Source: Allobogoriella deserti (lineage in GTDB: Bacteria > Actinomycetota > Actinomycetes > Actinomycetales > Actinomycetaceae). Taken from it: a DNA stretch of 64,000 nucleotides. Positions within the stretch are counted from its first letter, which is position 1, and each line of letters opens with the position of its first letter. This document shows positions 33,724 through 43,727 of this stretch, in pieces. Under the pieces are notes generated by a model, which did no database searches, was not told the DNA's origin, and was given only the letters and a program-made list of their open reading frames with translations. The position numbers and the translations under genes were made by a program. The stretch is from assembly GCF_042680605.1 (NCBI RefSeq), contig NZ_JBHUEE010000005.1, forward strand, positions 263,225 through 327,224, written 5' to 3'.

Positions 33724-34563
33724 TCACCCCTTGACGGCCCCTCCGGTCAGACCGGTGATCAGGTGCCGCTGCAGGAACCCGAAGATGAGCAGCATCGGCA
33801 CCAGTGCGTACAGCGACGCCGCCATCAGGTCGTTCCACAGGATGCGGTACTGGCCCACGAGGTTCCCGATCCCGACCGCCACGGTCTGGACGTCCTCACT
33901 CTGGGTCAGGACCAGAGCGAACACGTACTCGTTCCACCCGGTGATGAACGCGTAGATCGCGGTGGCCGCGAGAGCCGGCAGGGCGAGGGGCAGGACCACG
34001 TACGCGAAGGTCCGCAGCCGCCCGAGGCCGTCGATGGAGGCCGCCTCGTCGAGTTCACGCGGGATCCCTTGGAAGAACCCGTACATCATCCAGGTGCACA
34101 GCGGGATGGTGAACGAGCTGTAGGTGATCACCAGGGAGAGGACGGTGTTGACCAGTCCGAGCCGCTGCACGATGTGGTAGTAGGGGATGAGCAGCATGAT
34201 CGACGGGAACATCTGCGTCACCAGGAGGAACACGAGGAACGCGCCACGCCCCGGGAAGGTGAAGCGTGCGATGCCGTATCCGGCCAGGGCCGAGAACCCG
34301 ACGGCGATCAACGTGGACGAGCCCACCGCCACGATCGAGTTCTGGAAGTACTGCAGGAACGGGTAGTCCGTCCAGACGCGGATGAACGCCTCGAGGGTCG
34401 GTTCCTGCGGGATCCAGGTCGGTGGGGTGCTGAACACCTCGGTGTCGTTCTTGAACGACGTCGAGACCAGCCAGCCCAGCGGGATGAGGACGACGGCCGC
34501 ACTGATGACGAGGAATCCGTACAGCAGGGTCTTGGAGGACAGACGCCTCAGATCAGCGCTCAT
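33724..34563 (-). CDS. ABC sugar transporter permease (MalG type)
   Basis: 279 residues from ATG 34563, overlapping the stop of the partner permease by 11 nt. Six membrane segments; EAA loop ELDEAASIDGLGRLRTFAY. Second permease of the sugar-acid importer. Confidence 0.9.
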   Translation of the reverse strand: MSADLRRLSSKTLLYGFLVISAAVVLIPLGWLVSTSFKNDTEVFSTPPTWIPQEPTLEAFIRVWTDYPFLQYFQNSIVAVGSSTLIAVGFSALAGYGIARFTFPGRGAFLVFLLVTQMFPSIMLLIPYYHIVQRLGLVNTVLSLVITYSSFTIPLCTWMMYGFFQGIPRELDEAASIDGLGRLRTFAYVVLPLALPALAATAIYAFITGWNEYVFALVLTQSEDVQTVAVGIGNLVGQYRILWNDLMAASLYALVPMLLIFGFLQRHLITGLTGGAVKG

Positions 34564-35482
34564 CACGGATGACCTTCCGATACAGGCCGGCGGCGGCGAG
34601 GCAGATGGCGAAGACGATCGCCGCATAGGCCGCCGCCTGGCCGAAGTTGAAGTTCTGGAACGCTTCCCGGTAGATCGAGATGCTCACGACGCTCGTCGCG
34701 TCCACCGGCCCGCCGCCGGTCATGAGCCAGACGATCGTGAAGTGCTTGAACCACCAGACCGTTTCGAGGATGACCGTCACCAGCAGGACCGGTGCCAGCC
34801 CCGGCAAGGTGATGTGCAGGAAGGACTTGACCTTGCCGGCGCCGTCGATGGAGGCGGCCTCGTACAGCTCCGCCGGGATGGACTGCAGCCCGGCCAGCAG
34901 CAGGACCATGACGAGCGGGAACCCCTTCCACACGGACGCGAAGATCACGCTCGGCATCGCGAGCGCGGGACTCTCCAGCCAGCTGACGGGCTGGTCGATG
35001 ATCCCCACGCCCATGAGGATGTGGTTGAGGATCCCGTAGACGGGGTTGAGGATCCATCGCCACAACAGGGCGACGACCACCTCGGGGAAGAGCCACGGCA
35101 GCAGCAGGATGATCCGGAACAGCGAGACGATGAGTCCGCGCCGGTTGAGCGCCAACGCCAACGCCATGCCGACGACGTGCGTGCCTGCGACGACCAGGAC
35201 GGCGTAGACCAGCGTGGTCCAGACACTGCCGAGGAAGGCCGAGGACGTCACGGCGCGCTCGTAGTACTGCGGGCCGACGAAGTCCCACTTGTTGACGAGG
35301 TTCGTGTCGAAGACGCTGATGTACAGCCCGTACAGCAGCGGGTAGGCCACCAGCAGCGCCATCAGGATGATGGCGGGGGAGACGAACCCGTAGCCGGCCC
35401 GGGCGTCCCGGCCGAACAGTGGCCGCCGCTCTCCCGGTGGCGCCGCCCTCGACCGCACGCGGCGAGTGGTGACTGCGGACAT
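34553..35482 (-). CDS. ABC sugar transporter permease (MalF type)
   Basis: 309 residues, start overlapping the binding-protein stop (TGATG). Arg-rich 30-residue head, then six membrane segments (YGFVSPAIILMALLVAYPL); EAA loop ELYEAASIDGAGKVKSF. No ATPase gene nearby, again implying a shared ATPase. Confidence 0.9.
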   Translation of the reverse strand: MSAVTTRRVRSRAAPPGERRPLFGRDARAGYGFVSPAIILMALLVAYPLLYGLYISVFDTNLVNKWDFVGPQYYERAVTSSAFLGSVWTTLVYAVLVVAGTHVVGMALALALNRRGLIVSLFRIILLLPWLFPEVVVALLWRWILNPVYGILNHILMGVGIIDQPVSWLESPALAMPSVIFASVWKGFPLVMVLLLAGLQSIPAELYEAASIDGAGKVKSFLHITLPGLAPVLLVTVILETVWWFKHFTIVWLMTGGGPVDATSVVSISIYREAFQNFNFGQAAAYAAIVFAICLAAAGLYRKVIRDER

Positions 35483-36786
35483 CAGGAGTTCTCGATCTCC
35501 TGCTCGGCGCGGGCGGCGGCATCGGCAGCGGCCTGCTCCGGCGTCTTCTCGCCGGTGATCACCGACTGGTAGTTCTCGGCCGCGATGAGCTGGAGGTTCG
35601 AGTAGTAGGGAACCTGCGGCATCACGAAGGCGTGCTCGGCGGCGTCGAGGAAGCCGGCGAGCTCGGGCCGGTCCTCCCGGACGGTCTCGGCGGCGTCCGT
35701 GCGGGCCGGCATCCGGCCGGTCGCCTCGTTCCAGGCCACCTGGTTCTCCTCGTTGAGGATGAACCGGAGGAACTCGGCGGCCTCCTCCTTGTGCTCGCTC
35801 GTCGAGGAGACGGAGAAGCCGAGCATGCCGAGGGACGAGGAAGACTCCTGTCCAGGAGCGGTCGGCAGCGGGACAGCCGCGAGATTGCCCTCCAGGTCCG
35901 GGTTCTGGTCGATGATGGCACCGGTGCTGTGCGAGCCCGTCACCATCATGGCGGCGGTGTCGTTGGCCATGTGGCTGATCGCCTCACCGTAGGAGGTCTG
36001 CAGCGGACCGGGCGGGACCAGCCCGCCGTCGACCAGGTCGCCGTAGAGCTCGAAGGCCTGCGTCGCCTCGGGCGTGCCGAACTGCGTAGCCCAGCTGTCT
36101 CCGGACTCGACAAGCTCGGCGGCCCCGAACGTGCGCATGATGGGGATGAACCGGGAGCCGCCGGAACCGTCGTTGCTGCCGACCAGAGCGAAGCCGTACC
36201 GGTCCGGCGTGCCGTCGCCGTTCTCGTCGACGGTCAGTTCCTCGGCGACCTCCCGGAACTCGTCCCACGTTGTGGGCGGTTCGAGGCCGGCCTCTTCGAG
36301 GAGGTCACTGCGGTAGAGCAGCGCCATCGGGATCGTGAAGAAGGGAGCGAACTGGAGGTCGCCGTCGATCCGGGCCTGCTCCAGGGTCTCCGGCTGGAAT
36401 CCGGAGACCCAGTCCTCGCCGAGGAGCTGATCCAGCGGCTCGACGATCCCGAGCTCGTTCGCCTGGGCGTAGAACTCGGGGGAGTTGGTGAAGACGTCCG
36501 GGACGTTGCCACCGGTCGCCATCGTGGTCAGCTGCGTGTACAGATCGTTCATCGGTGTTCCGATGAACTCGATGGTGATGTTCGGGTGCTCGGCCATGAA
36601 GGCTTCGGCCTGAGCTTCTTCGGCCTCCCGCTCCGGGCTCTCGACGACGGTCGCCGACATCACGCGGAGCGTGACCTGGCCGTCGCCGTCCCCGGAATCG
36701 CCCGAGCCGCCGGCCCCGCACGCGGCGACGGTGAGGCTCACCGCCACCAGGGAGGCCATTCCTATCGAGGTCTTCTTCCGCATCAT
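35482..36786 (-). CDS. ABC sugar transporter substrate-binding lipoprotein
   Basis: 434 residues; two adjacent ATG codons (36786, 36783). Sec lipoprotein signal with lipobox VAAC (cysteine near residue 23) and a Gly/Ser/Asp-rich tether. Mature part is a family-1 sugar-binding fold (PNITIEFIGTPMNDLYTQL, VPDVFTNSPEFYAQANE). First gene of the operon 36786-31537, divergent from an IclR gene. The dehydratase downstream suggests an aldonate, uronate or oligogalacturonide-like ligand. Confidence 0.9.
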   Translation of the reverse strand: MMRKKTSIGMASLVAVSLTVAACGAGGSGDSGDGDGQVTLRVMSATVVESPEREAEEAQAEAFMAEHPNITIEFIGTPMNDLYTQLTTMATGGNVPDVFTNSPEFYAQANELGIVEPLDQLLGEDWVSGFQPETLEQARIDGDLQFAPFFTIPMALLYRSDLLEEAGLEPPTTWDEFREVAEELTVDENGDGTPDRYGFALVGSNDGSGGSRFIPIMRTFGAAELVESGDSWATQFGTPEATQAFELYGDLVDGGLVPPGPLQTSYGEAISHMANDTAAMMVTGSHSTGAIIDQNPDLEGNLAAVPLPTAPGQESSSSLGMLGFSVSSTSEHKEEAAEFLRFILNEENQVAWNEATGRMPARTDAAETVREDRPELAGFLDAAEHAFVMPQVPYYSNLQLIAAENYQSVITGEKTPEQAAADAAARAEQEIENS

Positions 36787-36952
36787 TTCTCACCTTCGAG
36801 CTTGTCGACGGGTTCATTTGCCGGGGCGCGAGCACTCGCGTCCCGGTGACTGCTTCGGGTGGTGTGCCGGCACGTAGCTGCGTTGCGGCTCGAGGAGAAC
36901 CTCACGCCCGGTGGCCACACTTCACTCGGCCGTCCCAAAGAGTTCAACGCAA

Positions 36953-36967
36953 TCCCACAATGCGGGA
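36953..36967. promoter_or_regulatory. Probable IclR operator
   Basis: TCCCACA-A-TGCGGGA: 15-bp inverted repeat with one mismatched pair, 18 bp upstream of the IclR GTG at 36986 and 166 bp upstream of the divergent transporter operon. Fits autoregulation. Confidence 0.5.
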
Positions 36968-36985
36968 CCGGCGTAAGGTGGCCCG

Positions 36986-37780
36986 GTGAACGGACACAAG
37001 GCCGGGACGGTGCCGCCCGGAACTCAGACGCTGGCCCGCGGACTTGCCGTGCTACGCGCGGTCGCCGGCGGAGCGCACTCCCTCAACGACGTCGTCGAGA
37101 GTTCCGGTGTGGGCCGCAGTACGGCGCACCGGCTGTTGCAGCTTCTCGAGCAGGAGGGGTACGTCGAGCGGCGCACCGCCGGGTACGTCCTGGGTCCGGC
37201 GCTGATCGAGTACGGATTCCTGGCGTTGAGCAACAACCCGGTGCCCGTGGTGGCGAGGCCGGTGCTCGAGGACCTGGCGAGCACCTACCAGGACACGGTC
37301 CATCTCGGCATCGTCGACGACGGACAGGTGCTGTACCTGGACAAGATCGCCGGCTCGCGGGGCCCGGTGGCCAACTCGCGGATCGGGCATCGGATGCCGT
37401 TGACGAGAACCGGCATCGGTAAGGCACTGATCCTCGATCGCACCGAGCACTGGGAGTCGTTGTACCGCGCCGACCACGAAGGTGAGGACGGCCTCGAATC
37501 AGGTCTGGCCGACTTCATCCGGCGGATGGAGGGCTACCGCGAGTCCGGGACGGCGATGGACCTCGAGGAGAACGAGCAGTGGATCCGGTGCGTCGCGGCA
37601 CCGGTGCGCAACGGGGGTGGACGGATCGTGGCGGCCGTGAGCATTTCGGCGACCCGTCCGTACTTCCCACCTGCACGGATGCGCGCCCTCGTCCCGGTGA
37701 TGCGCGACGCCGCGCACGCGATCTCGCGCAAGCTCGGCCAGCCGCAGCGTGGGAGCGAGGTTGCTCACCCGCGCCGGTGA
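36986..37780 (+). CDS. IclR-family transcriptional regulator of the sugar-acid module
   Basis: 264 residues from GTG 36986 with AAGG upstream. Winged helix (HSLNDVVESSGVGRSTAHRLL, residues about 32-52) and effector domain (VHLGIVDDGQVLYLDKI; TRTGIGKALILDR). Of the KdgR-like IclR branch by context: divergent from a sugar-acid importer and dehydratase. Confidence 0.88.
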   Translation: MNGHKAGTVPPGTQTLARGLAVLRAVAGGAHSLNDVVESSGVGRSTAHRLLQLLEQEGYVERRTAGYVLGPALIEYGFLALSNNPVPVVARPVLEDLASTYQDTVHLGIVDDGQVLYLDKIAGSRGPVANSRIGHRMPLTRTGIGKALILDRTEHWESLYRADHEGEDGLESGLADFIRRMEGYRESGTAMDLEENEQWIRCVAAPVRNGGGRIVAAVSISATRPYFPPARMRALVPVMRDAAHAISRKLGQPQRGSEVAHPRR

Positions 37781-37868
37781 CGGTGGACTCGCCCCTGGGG
37801 CAGTGAAGCGGATGGGAGCCGGCGAAAATCCGCTGCCTGAGATGTCGGGCCGCTTCTACCGTGTCGCC

Positions 37869-38786
37869 ATGTCAAACGCCGAGGGCCGTCCGTCCGACCG
37901 GATCTGGTCGAGGTTGCCCACGAGCTCACGCGACCTCCTGTGCCGAGAACTGTCGCCGACGGACCTGCAGAGTCTGTTGCTCGACGTGGCGCGGGAACGA
38001 GCTGAGGCCGTGACGCCGGCGCGGCTCGCTCAGCGGTGGCAGGCCAATCGGTTCGTGCGTCCGGCCGGCACGGATCCACGGCGTCTGACGGCGCTGGAGG
38101 CGAGGCTCTGGCAGTTGTTGCCGGACGAGTTCGATGGCCTCGAGCTCTCACCGGTTGCGCCGCTGGGCACGTGCATGGCGCTCGGGGCCGCGCACCAGAA
38201 CCGCGTGGTGAGCACCATGCGGTCGAGTGAGGTGGTCAGCGACGCCACCAACGTCCTTGCCCTCGAGGCTGCGGCCCGCCGCCGTGCCGGCGCTCCGGTG
38301 GTGCACCTGGCCGCCTGCCACCGCCAGCTCCGCGCCCAGCAGTTCGACGCCGGCGCCCCGAGTCACTTCAAGCTGTTCACCTTGGTCTCGAGCGCGCGTG
38401 ATCGTGGCGCGGCCCAGACCGAGGCCGACCTGCTGATCGCGCATATGAGGTACTGGCGGGACGTGCTGGTGACCGTACTGACCGACGCTGCCTCACAGAT
38501 CACCTACAGCGTCTTCGACAACCCGGCGCTGACCGAACGCCTCGCGGATAGCGTGCTGCCGGGTGTGACCGGCGAGCCGGGGTCGGCGCCCGCGCTGGTG
38601 GCCGATCATGCGCGGACCAGGGCGAGGGGCTACTACACCGAGGGCGCCCTGCTCATCACGGCCGGCACGGCTGAACTCGGCGACGGCGGCTTCACCGACT
38701 GGACCGCACAACTCCTCGCGGATCGCAAAGAGCGGTGCCTGATCTCGTGCCTGTCCACCGAAGGGCTGCTGGCGTTCAGCGAGTAG
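37869..38786 (+). CDS. Orphan protein resembling a class II aminoacyl-tRNA-synthetase core
   Basis: 305 residues from ATG 37869. Not a standard family I can name. The segment SPVAPLGTCMALGAAHQNRV, followed by STMRSSEVVSDATNVLALE, has the look of class II synthetase motif 2 and neighbouring strands (compare HisRS/HisZ paralogues), but no anticodon-binding domain or complete motif 3 is obvious. It might be an amino-acid-binding or ligating paralogue. Stands alone between the IclR gene and a convergent membrane gene. Confidence 0.55.
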   Translation: MSNAEGRPSDRIWSRLPTSSRDLLCRELSPTDLQSLLLDVARERAEAVTPARLAQRWQANRFVRPAGTDPRRLTALEARLWQLLPDEFDGLELSPVAPLGTCMALGAAHQNRVVSTMRSSEVVSDATNVLALEAAARRRAGAPVVHLAACHRQLRAQQFDAGAPSHFKLFTLVSSARDRGAAQTEADLLIAHMRYWRDVLVTVLTDAASQITYSVFDNPALTERLADSVLPGVTGEPGSAPALVADHARTRARGYYTEGALLITAGTAELGDGGFTDWTAQLLADRKERCLISCLSTEGLLAFSE

Positions 38787-38876
38787 TTCGCGGTTGGCTC
38801 CGAAAGGTGCTGTTGCCGACAAGTCATTTGGTGAAATGAAATCTAACCTCGTTCCGGTGACGATTAGCTGAAATCG

Positions 38877-40697
38877 CTAGAAAGGGCGAGGTCTACTGGG
38901 TGAGAGCGCCGAGCGGGCGATACTACGAGCATGCGCAGTTCGTGGCACGACAGTGTGACGAGCGACGAACCAGTCATCGTCAAAGTCACGTGGCCGCGTC
39001 CCGCACCCCCCGTCTCCGCAACCTGTGACAGTTCGTCCGGGCGTGGAAATGCTTGGGTCGTCCAGGAGGCGAGCGCGCGCGTTCCGCCCCTTCCGTACCT
39101 TTGATGCGACGAACAAAGCTGGGGCGGCGAAGAGCCACGACGGCAATCTATCCAACACTTCGCGCGGACCCGTTCCTGAGCAGACCGCTACGACCGCAAA
39201 CATGACTGTTGCGAATGCGACAGTCGCTGCAGCCCGCTGAGAAAAGGAGTCAGCTTCGATGTGATCAAACAATAGAATCGAGAGAAGCAGCGGCTGCGCA
39301 TACAGCAGTACGAGGCCGGTTGCACGTGCCGGACCGCGATGGCCGAGCACGAAGAATGCGATCGGGACTAGAACAAGCAACTCCCCGACGACCCACGTAC
39401 CAGCGTCCACGGTCGAATTCGCCGATGAGCCTGTGATGCTCATGACAGGAAGCACGACGGTGCCGATTGCCGTGGCCACGAGCACGCCGGCAAGTCGAAC
39501 CTTCGTGCCGCTCGTACAGCGACTCGGGTTGAGCGGGCCGAGGCGTGCTCGCCGAGCGTGACGAAGCGCGCGCTTCGGCACCGTATTGAGGCCAAGCCCT
39601 TCGCGAGCAATGACCCGGAGTGGGCCACTGCCCGACTCGCCCAACGCCAGCAGGGTCCCGAGAACAATCACCCAAAGAGTGACGCCGAGTGCGACGACGG
39701 CGCGCATTTCGTGTGGCGTCGCGGGAAAGAGAGCAGCCATGAGACCGATGAACACGGAAGCGGGAACGGTGCCGAGCATGACGGCCCCACCGGTCATGAA
39801 CGTACGGGTGGCCCCGGTTCTGCGGGCCGAGCCGGAGCAAAAGGTGCGGGTCAACGACCACACGATTACTCCCAAAGCCGGCAACCACAACGCCAGGATC
39901 TGCAGTTTGGCGTTGGTCGGTGCGTTGCGTCCAGCGGCCCAACACACGGGTGCTATCGCGAGCAGCGCTACCCACCAGAGCGTGGCAGCCCACTGACGGT
40001 GGAATCGCGACGCCTGCTCCACCCGGGGACGTCGGCCGGCCAGCACGCTTCGTCTCTGTGCCCGGCCGAGCGCGTGGCCTATGTGGTCACGTTTGTTGAC
40101 GGCTGCCAGGGACCGCACTGCCGTCAGCAAACCCCACAACATCAGGAGGATCGCCGCCGCGAACAAGAGCACACCTCCTGCTCCCGCGATCGACCAGATC
40201 CCGGCGATCCCCGTCATCAGTGCCAACGCAGCGCACGACAGCGCCGCAACGAACTCGGCAACGAGGGTCCATTCCAGCCAGGCTCGAGCGCGGACGTCGG
40301 CGGACACAACAGTGCGCCCGCGATCCTTCGCCATCAGCCCATCCATGCGCCTGGATACCTGATGCAGGGAAACGGTGATCGCAACGATCAAGGTCGCGAG
40401 GATGGCCAGAACCGTCCATCCGTGTTCCGACACGGCCGGGGCCAATTCCCGCATGGCGTCCGGGATCTGCGCCCAGAGATTGCCGTTCGACTCGCCTACT
40501 TGCCCGGTGATGTAGAGCGCGAATACGGCTGCCTGGCTGGGAACGAGTACACCAGCGAGCACGAAGTAAGTAGCGAGGCTCGATTGCACTTCTCGGCGGT
40601 ACCACTGTGCAAGGCAGTCATCACAGAGACTTCTTCGAGTGCCGGTGCCGTCGACCACCACAGTGAGACGTCTCTCGCTCAGCCATCTAGGGCGCAC
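38877..40697 (-). CDS. Large hypothetical multi-pass membrane protein
   Basis: 606 residues with about 12 predicted membrane segments and a CDDC pair near the N-terminus. No family recognised. The base composition is visibly more AT-rich than the neighbours, suggesting transfer. The start is uncertain: GTG 40697 has no spacing from AAGGAG, while an ATG at 40686 is well spaced from that site but in another frame and stops after 21 codons; an internal GTG at 40661 is also possible. A start-region frameshift or a short leader peptide could explain this. C-terminal 70 residues are Arg/Gly-rich and soluble. Confidence 0.6.
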   Translation of the reverse strand: MRPRWLSERRLTVVVDGTGTRRSLCDDCLAQWYRREVQSSLATYFVLAGVLVPSQAAVFALYITGQVGESNGNLWAQIPDAMRELAPAVSEHGWTVLAILATLIVAITVSLHQVSRRMDGLMAKDRGRTVVSADVRARAWLEWTLVAEFVAALSCAALALMTGIAGIWSIAGAGGVLLFAAAILLMLWGLLTAVRSLAAVNKRDHIGHALGRAQRRSVLAGRRPRVEQASRFHRQWAATLWWVALLAIAPVCWAAGRNAPTNAKLQILALWLPALGVIVWSLTRTFCSGSARRTGATRTFMTGGAVMLGTVPASVFIGLMAALFPATPHEMRAVVALGVTLWVIVLGTLLALGESGSGPLRVIAREGLGLNTVPKRALRHARRARLGPLNPSRCTSGTKVRLAGVLVATAIGTVVLPVMSITGSSANSTVDAGTWVVGELLVLVPIAFFVLGHRGPARATGLVLLYAQPLLLSILLFDHIEADSFSQRAAATVAFATVMFAVVAVCSGTGPREVLDRLPSWLFAAPALFVASKVRKGRNARARLLDDPSISTPGRTVTGCGDGGCGTRPRDFDDDWFVARHTVVPRTAHARSIARSALSPSRPRPF

Positions 40698-40909
40698 TCC
40701 TTCTCGCCTTTCTGTACTCAGTTCCTCAACCGTCGCTGACGGATGTCACTGACCAAGCAACCAGACGCCACCGACACGGCCGACGGCAACGGCCGTGCGA
40801 GGTCGCGAGTATCGCCATCGGCCTGCCGGTCTACGTGTGCGTTTCTGCGCGCACGAAGGTTCGTGCACCTCGGCGAAGGACTTTCGCTGAGGCGGCTACT
40901 CCAGGGCCC

Positions 40910-41893
40910 TCACCGTCGCGCCGCGTAGATCCTGCGCACCACGTCCTCGATGTCCGGCTCCTCGATCGTGAGGTCGCGGACCTCGGCGCGGGCGGAGACC
41001 GTGGCGAGCACCCGGGCCACGGTGGTCGCGCCGTCGTCCAGCGCGAGGCGCTGGCGCAGCCCACTGCCCTCGGACTCGAGATGACGCGTCCCGGGGATCC
41101 CCGTCAGGTCCCCGCTCGTCTCGACCAGGTCGATCACCAGCACCCGCTCGGCGCCGACGGTCCGGGACAGACCGGGCAGATCGCCGTCGTAGGCCACGGT
41201 CCCGTGGTCGACCACGAGGACCCGCTCGCACAGCCGCTCGACGTCGCCCATGTCGTGGGTGGTCAGCAGCAGCGTGGTGCCGTGCTCGCGCCGTTCGGTG
41301 ATGAGGAAGTCGCGTAAGCGCTGCTTGGAGAGCACGTCGAGGCCGATGGTCGGCTCGTCGAGGATCACCAGCCTGGGGGAGTGGAGGAGGGCCGCCGCCA
41401 CCTCGGCGCGCATGCGCTGGCCGAGCGAAAGCTGTCGCACCGGAGTCGCCAGGAACTCGGACAACTCGAGCTGGTCGATGAGCTCGTCCGTGCGGCGTCG
41501 CTCCTCCTCGCGCGGGAGCGAATGGATCGCCGCGAGGATCCGGAATGACTCGCGCACCGGCAGGTCCCACCACAATTGGGAGCGCTGCCCGAAGACCACG
41601 CCGACCTGCCGGGCCAGCCGGCGACGCTCCGGAACCGGCCGCAGACCGCAGGTGCGTGCCCACCCCGAGGTCGGGACGAGGATGCCGGTGAGCATCTTGA
41701 TCGTCGTCGATTTTCCCGCGCCGTTGGCGCCGATGTACCCCACCGCCTCCCCGGCACCGATCTGCACCGAGACGTTGTCCACGGCGGTGACCGTCCGCCG
41801 TCGCAGGCCGTCCCGGACGCTGAATCGCCGGGTCAGGCCCTCGGTCTCGATGATCGGGTCCGTCTCGGTCGCCGTCGTCGCCGGTGCACTCAT
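40910..41893 (-). CDS. ABC-2 exporter ATPase
   Basis: 327 residues from ATG 41893; start overlaps the permease stop. Walker A GANGAGKSTT, signature LSLGQRMRAEV, Walker B LVILDEPTIGLD, switch His in LTTHDMGD. The C-terminal 80 residues form the regulatory extension found in DrrA/NatA-like exporters. Forms a complete exporter with the two upstream permeases. Confidence 0.9.
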   Translation of the reverse strand: MSAPATTATETDPIIETEGLTRRFSVRDGLRRRTVTAVDNVSVQIGAGEAVGYIGANGAGKSTTIKMLTGILVPTSGWARTCGLRPVPERRRLARQVGVVFGQRSQLWWDLPVRESFRILAAIHSLPREEERRRTDELIDQLELSEFLATPVRQLSLGQRMRAEVAAALLHSPRLVILDEPTIGLDVLSKQRLRDFLITERREHGTTLLLTTHDMGDVERLCERVLVVDHGTVAYDGDLPGLSRTVGAERVLVIDLVETSGDLTGIPGTRHLESEGSGLRQRLALDDGATTVARVLATVSARAEVRDLTIEEPDIEDVVRRIYAARR

Positions 41894-42711
41894 CCGCCGC
41901 CTCCTCGGTAGTGGTGGACACCCCATCGCCAGCACAGCAGCGCCATGCCCCAGGACCACAGCGCAGCCACCGGTGTGCACCAGCCCAGCCAGGGTGGCAT
42001 CCACTCGGTCCCGGGCAGGTCGAGCAGGACGACGGCGGGCAGGAAGCCGGTGAAGGCCATGGGGAAGAAGAAGCCGAAGACCGCCTTGACCGGCCGCGTC
42101 CACACCGACGCCGGCTGGCTGGCGGCGTAGCGGCCGCCGTAGACGAACGCGTTGGTCATCTCGGCGCCGTCGATGAGGAAGAACTGCAGCCCCGCCGCCC
42201 AGACGAACATCGCCGAGAAGGTGAAGAAGCCACTGACCAGTGCCAGCACCAGCATCCCGACGGCGGCCGGCCCCCAGGAGATGTCGTTGAGCACCAGCCC
42301 GGCCACCAACGCCGCGAGACCGATGAGCGCGCGTGCCAACCGGCGCAACGAGATGTCGGAGGTGACGAGCTGCAGCAACAACGGCTGGGGCCGCAGGTAG
42401 AAGACGTCGAGCGTGCCGGCCCGGATGTAGGTGGGCAGCCGGTCGCAGTGCCCGAACGTCATGTCGGCGAGCGAGTAGCACAGGTCGGCCAGGCCGAAGA
42501 CGAGGAGGATCTCGGTGAACCGGAGTCCGCCGAGCTCGACGACGTTGTGGAAGAGCACCCACACCTCGCCGAGCTCGATGATGCCCACGAGCAGCGAGCC
42601 GCCGAGGTCGAGCAGGAAGTTCGAGCGGTAGGACGCCTGGGATCTGGCCCGCGAGGCCAGGACCGCGCGGTAGGGGCGCCACCGCTGCCGCAGTGAGAGG
42701 GCCTCAGCCAC
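41890..42711 (-). CDS. ABC-2 exporter permease, second subunit
   Basis: 273 residues, six predicted membrane segments; resembles the DUF990/ABC-2 group (YIRAGTLDVFYLRPQPLLLQ is the characteristic interfacial stretch). Overlaps both neighbours by 4-8 nt, so translationally coupled. Exported substrate unknown. Confidence 0.85.
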   Translation of the reverse strand: MAEALSLRQRWRPYRAVLASRARSQASYRSNFLLDLGGSLLVGIIELGEVWVLFHNVVELGGLRFTEILLVFGLADLCYSLADMTFGHCDRLPTYIRAGTLDVFYLRPQPLLLQLVTSDISLRRLARALIGLAALVAGLVLNDISWGPAAVGMLVLALVSGFFTFSAMFVWAAGLQFFLIDGAEMTNAFVYGGRYAASQPASVWTRPVKAVFGFFFPMAFTGFLPAVVLLDLPGTEWMPPWLGWCTPVAALWSWGMALLCWRWGVHHYRGGGG

Positions 42712-43510
42712 CTTGCACCTCCAGCCGCCGGCGTCCGGCTCTGGTCATGAGGTGTCCGGCCGCGGCGATGACCAGCAGCCATCCGAGCTGGGCGGCCACC
42801 AGCTGCAGCGAGGTGGACAGGTCTACGCGGCCGGAGAGCACGTCGATCGGGTACATGAGGATCGAGGGGAACGGGGTGGCGTGCGCGATCGCCTCGAGCC
42901 AGCCCGGGAAAAGGGCGATCGGGACGAACAGCCCGGCGAAGAACCCGGAGACCACCATGTACAGCATCTGGATGCCGCGGGTCTCGACCAGCCAGAACCC
43001 CGAGGCCGCGATGAGGTAGACCAACGCGGAGGAGATGACGATGCCGAGCACCACGCTGACGAGGCCCAGCAGGTAGGCGGACGGGTAGTCGGGCATGGAC
43101 ATGCCGACGACGAGCGCTCCGATGATCACCGACGGGATGCCGCGGGGGAGCAGCGCGAAGAGGGACTGCCCGAGCTCGGTGACGATCGCGGCGCCCTGGA
43201 CGTCCACCGGCCGGAGGAAGTCGACGGCGACGTCGCCCTTCTTGACCCGCTCGGCCATGTCGCTGCCGCCGAAGAGGTTCACCGAGCCGAGCAGGCCCTG
43301 GGACAGCCAGACGTAGGAGCTCATCAGGCCGGTGTCGTAGCCGGCGAGCTCACCACCGGCGGCCTCGACGGTGGCGAAGAGGATGGCGACCTTGAGGAGG
43401 CCGAAGGTGGCATTGGCCACCAGCCCGCCGAGTGCGGCGAGACGGTAGGTGGATTGGCGGCGGAAGCCCGCCACGAGGAGTCGCCAGTAGACCCGGATGG
43501 TCGCGCGCAC
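42704..43510 (-). CDS. ABC-2 exporter permease, first subunit
   Basis: 268 residues with six membrane segments; same group as its neighbour (GDVAVDFLRPVDVQGAAIV interfacial stretch). First gene of the three-gene exporter operon. The 217-bp gap to the divergent gene at 43728 shows no further gene. Confidence 0.85.
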   Translation of the reverse strand: MRATIRVYWRLLVAGFRRQSTYRLAALGGLVANATFGLLKVAILFATVEAAGGELAGYDTGLMSSYVWLSQGLLGSVNLFGGSDMAERVKKGDVAVDFLRPVDVQGAAIVTELGQSLFALLPRGIPSVIIGALVVGMSMPDYPSAYLLGLVSVVLGIVISSALVYLIAASGFWLVETRGIQMLYMVVSGFFAGLFVPIALFPGWLEAIAHATPFPSILMYPIDVLSGRVDLSTSLQLVAAQLGWLLVIAAAGHLMTRAGRRRLEVQGG

Positions 43511-43727
43511 AAACGCGAGAAACTAGTACGGCCTGCTGGGTGGTGCAATGGATTTCTTGCCGGCACCTGTGAGACGGATCGTGACGGCATCGACAGACCC
43601 GCAACGTCGGGGATGGCGCGCCAGGCACGCCCGCCGCGGTGCCGCCGGCCAACTGGAGCGAGTCGTCAAGCAGGAATGGAACAGCCGTCAGGCGTGAGCG
43701 GCCAGGGCCTTCGATACGCTGCTCTCA

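Noticed and set aside
39558..40739. 393-codon plus-strand frame rich in Arg, Gln and His
   Set aside because: Antisense of the membrane protein 38877-40697, whose frame shows regular hydrophobic segments.
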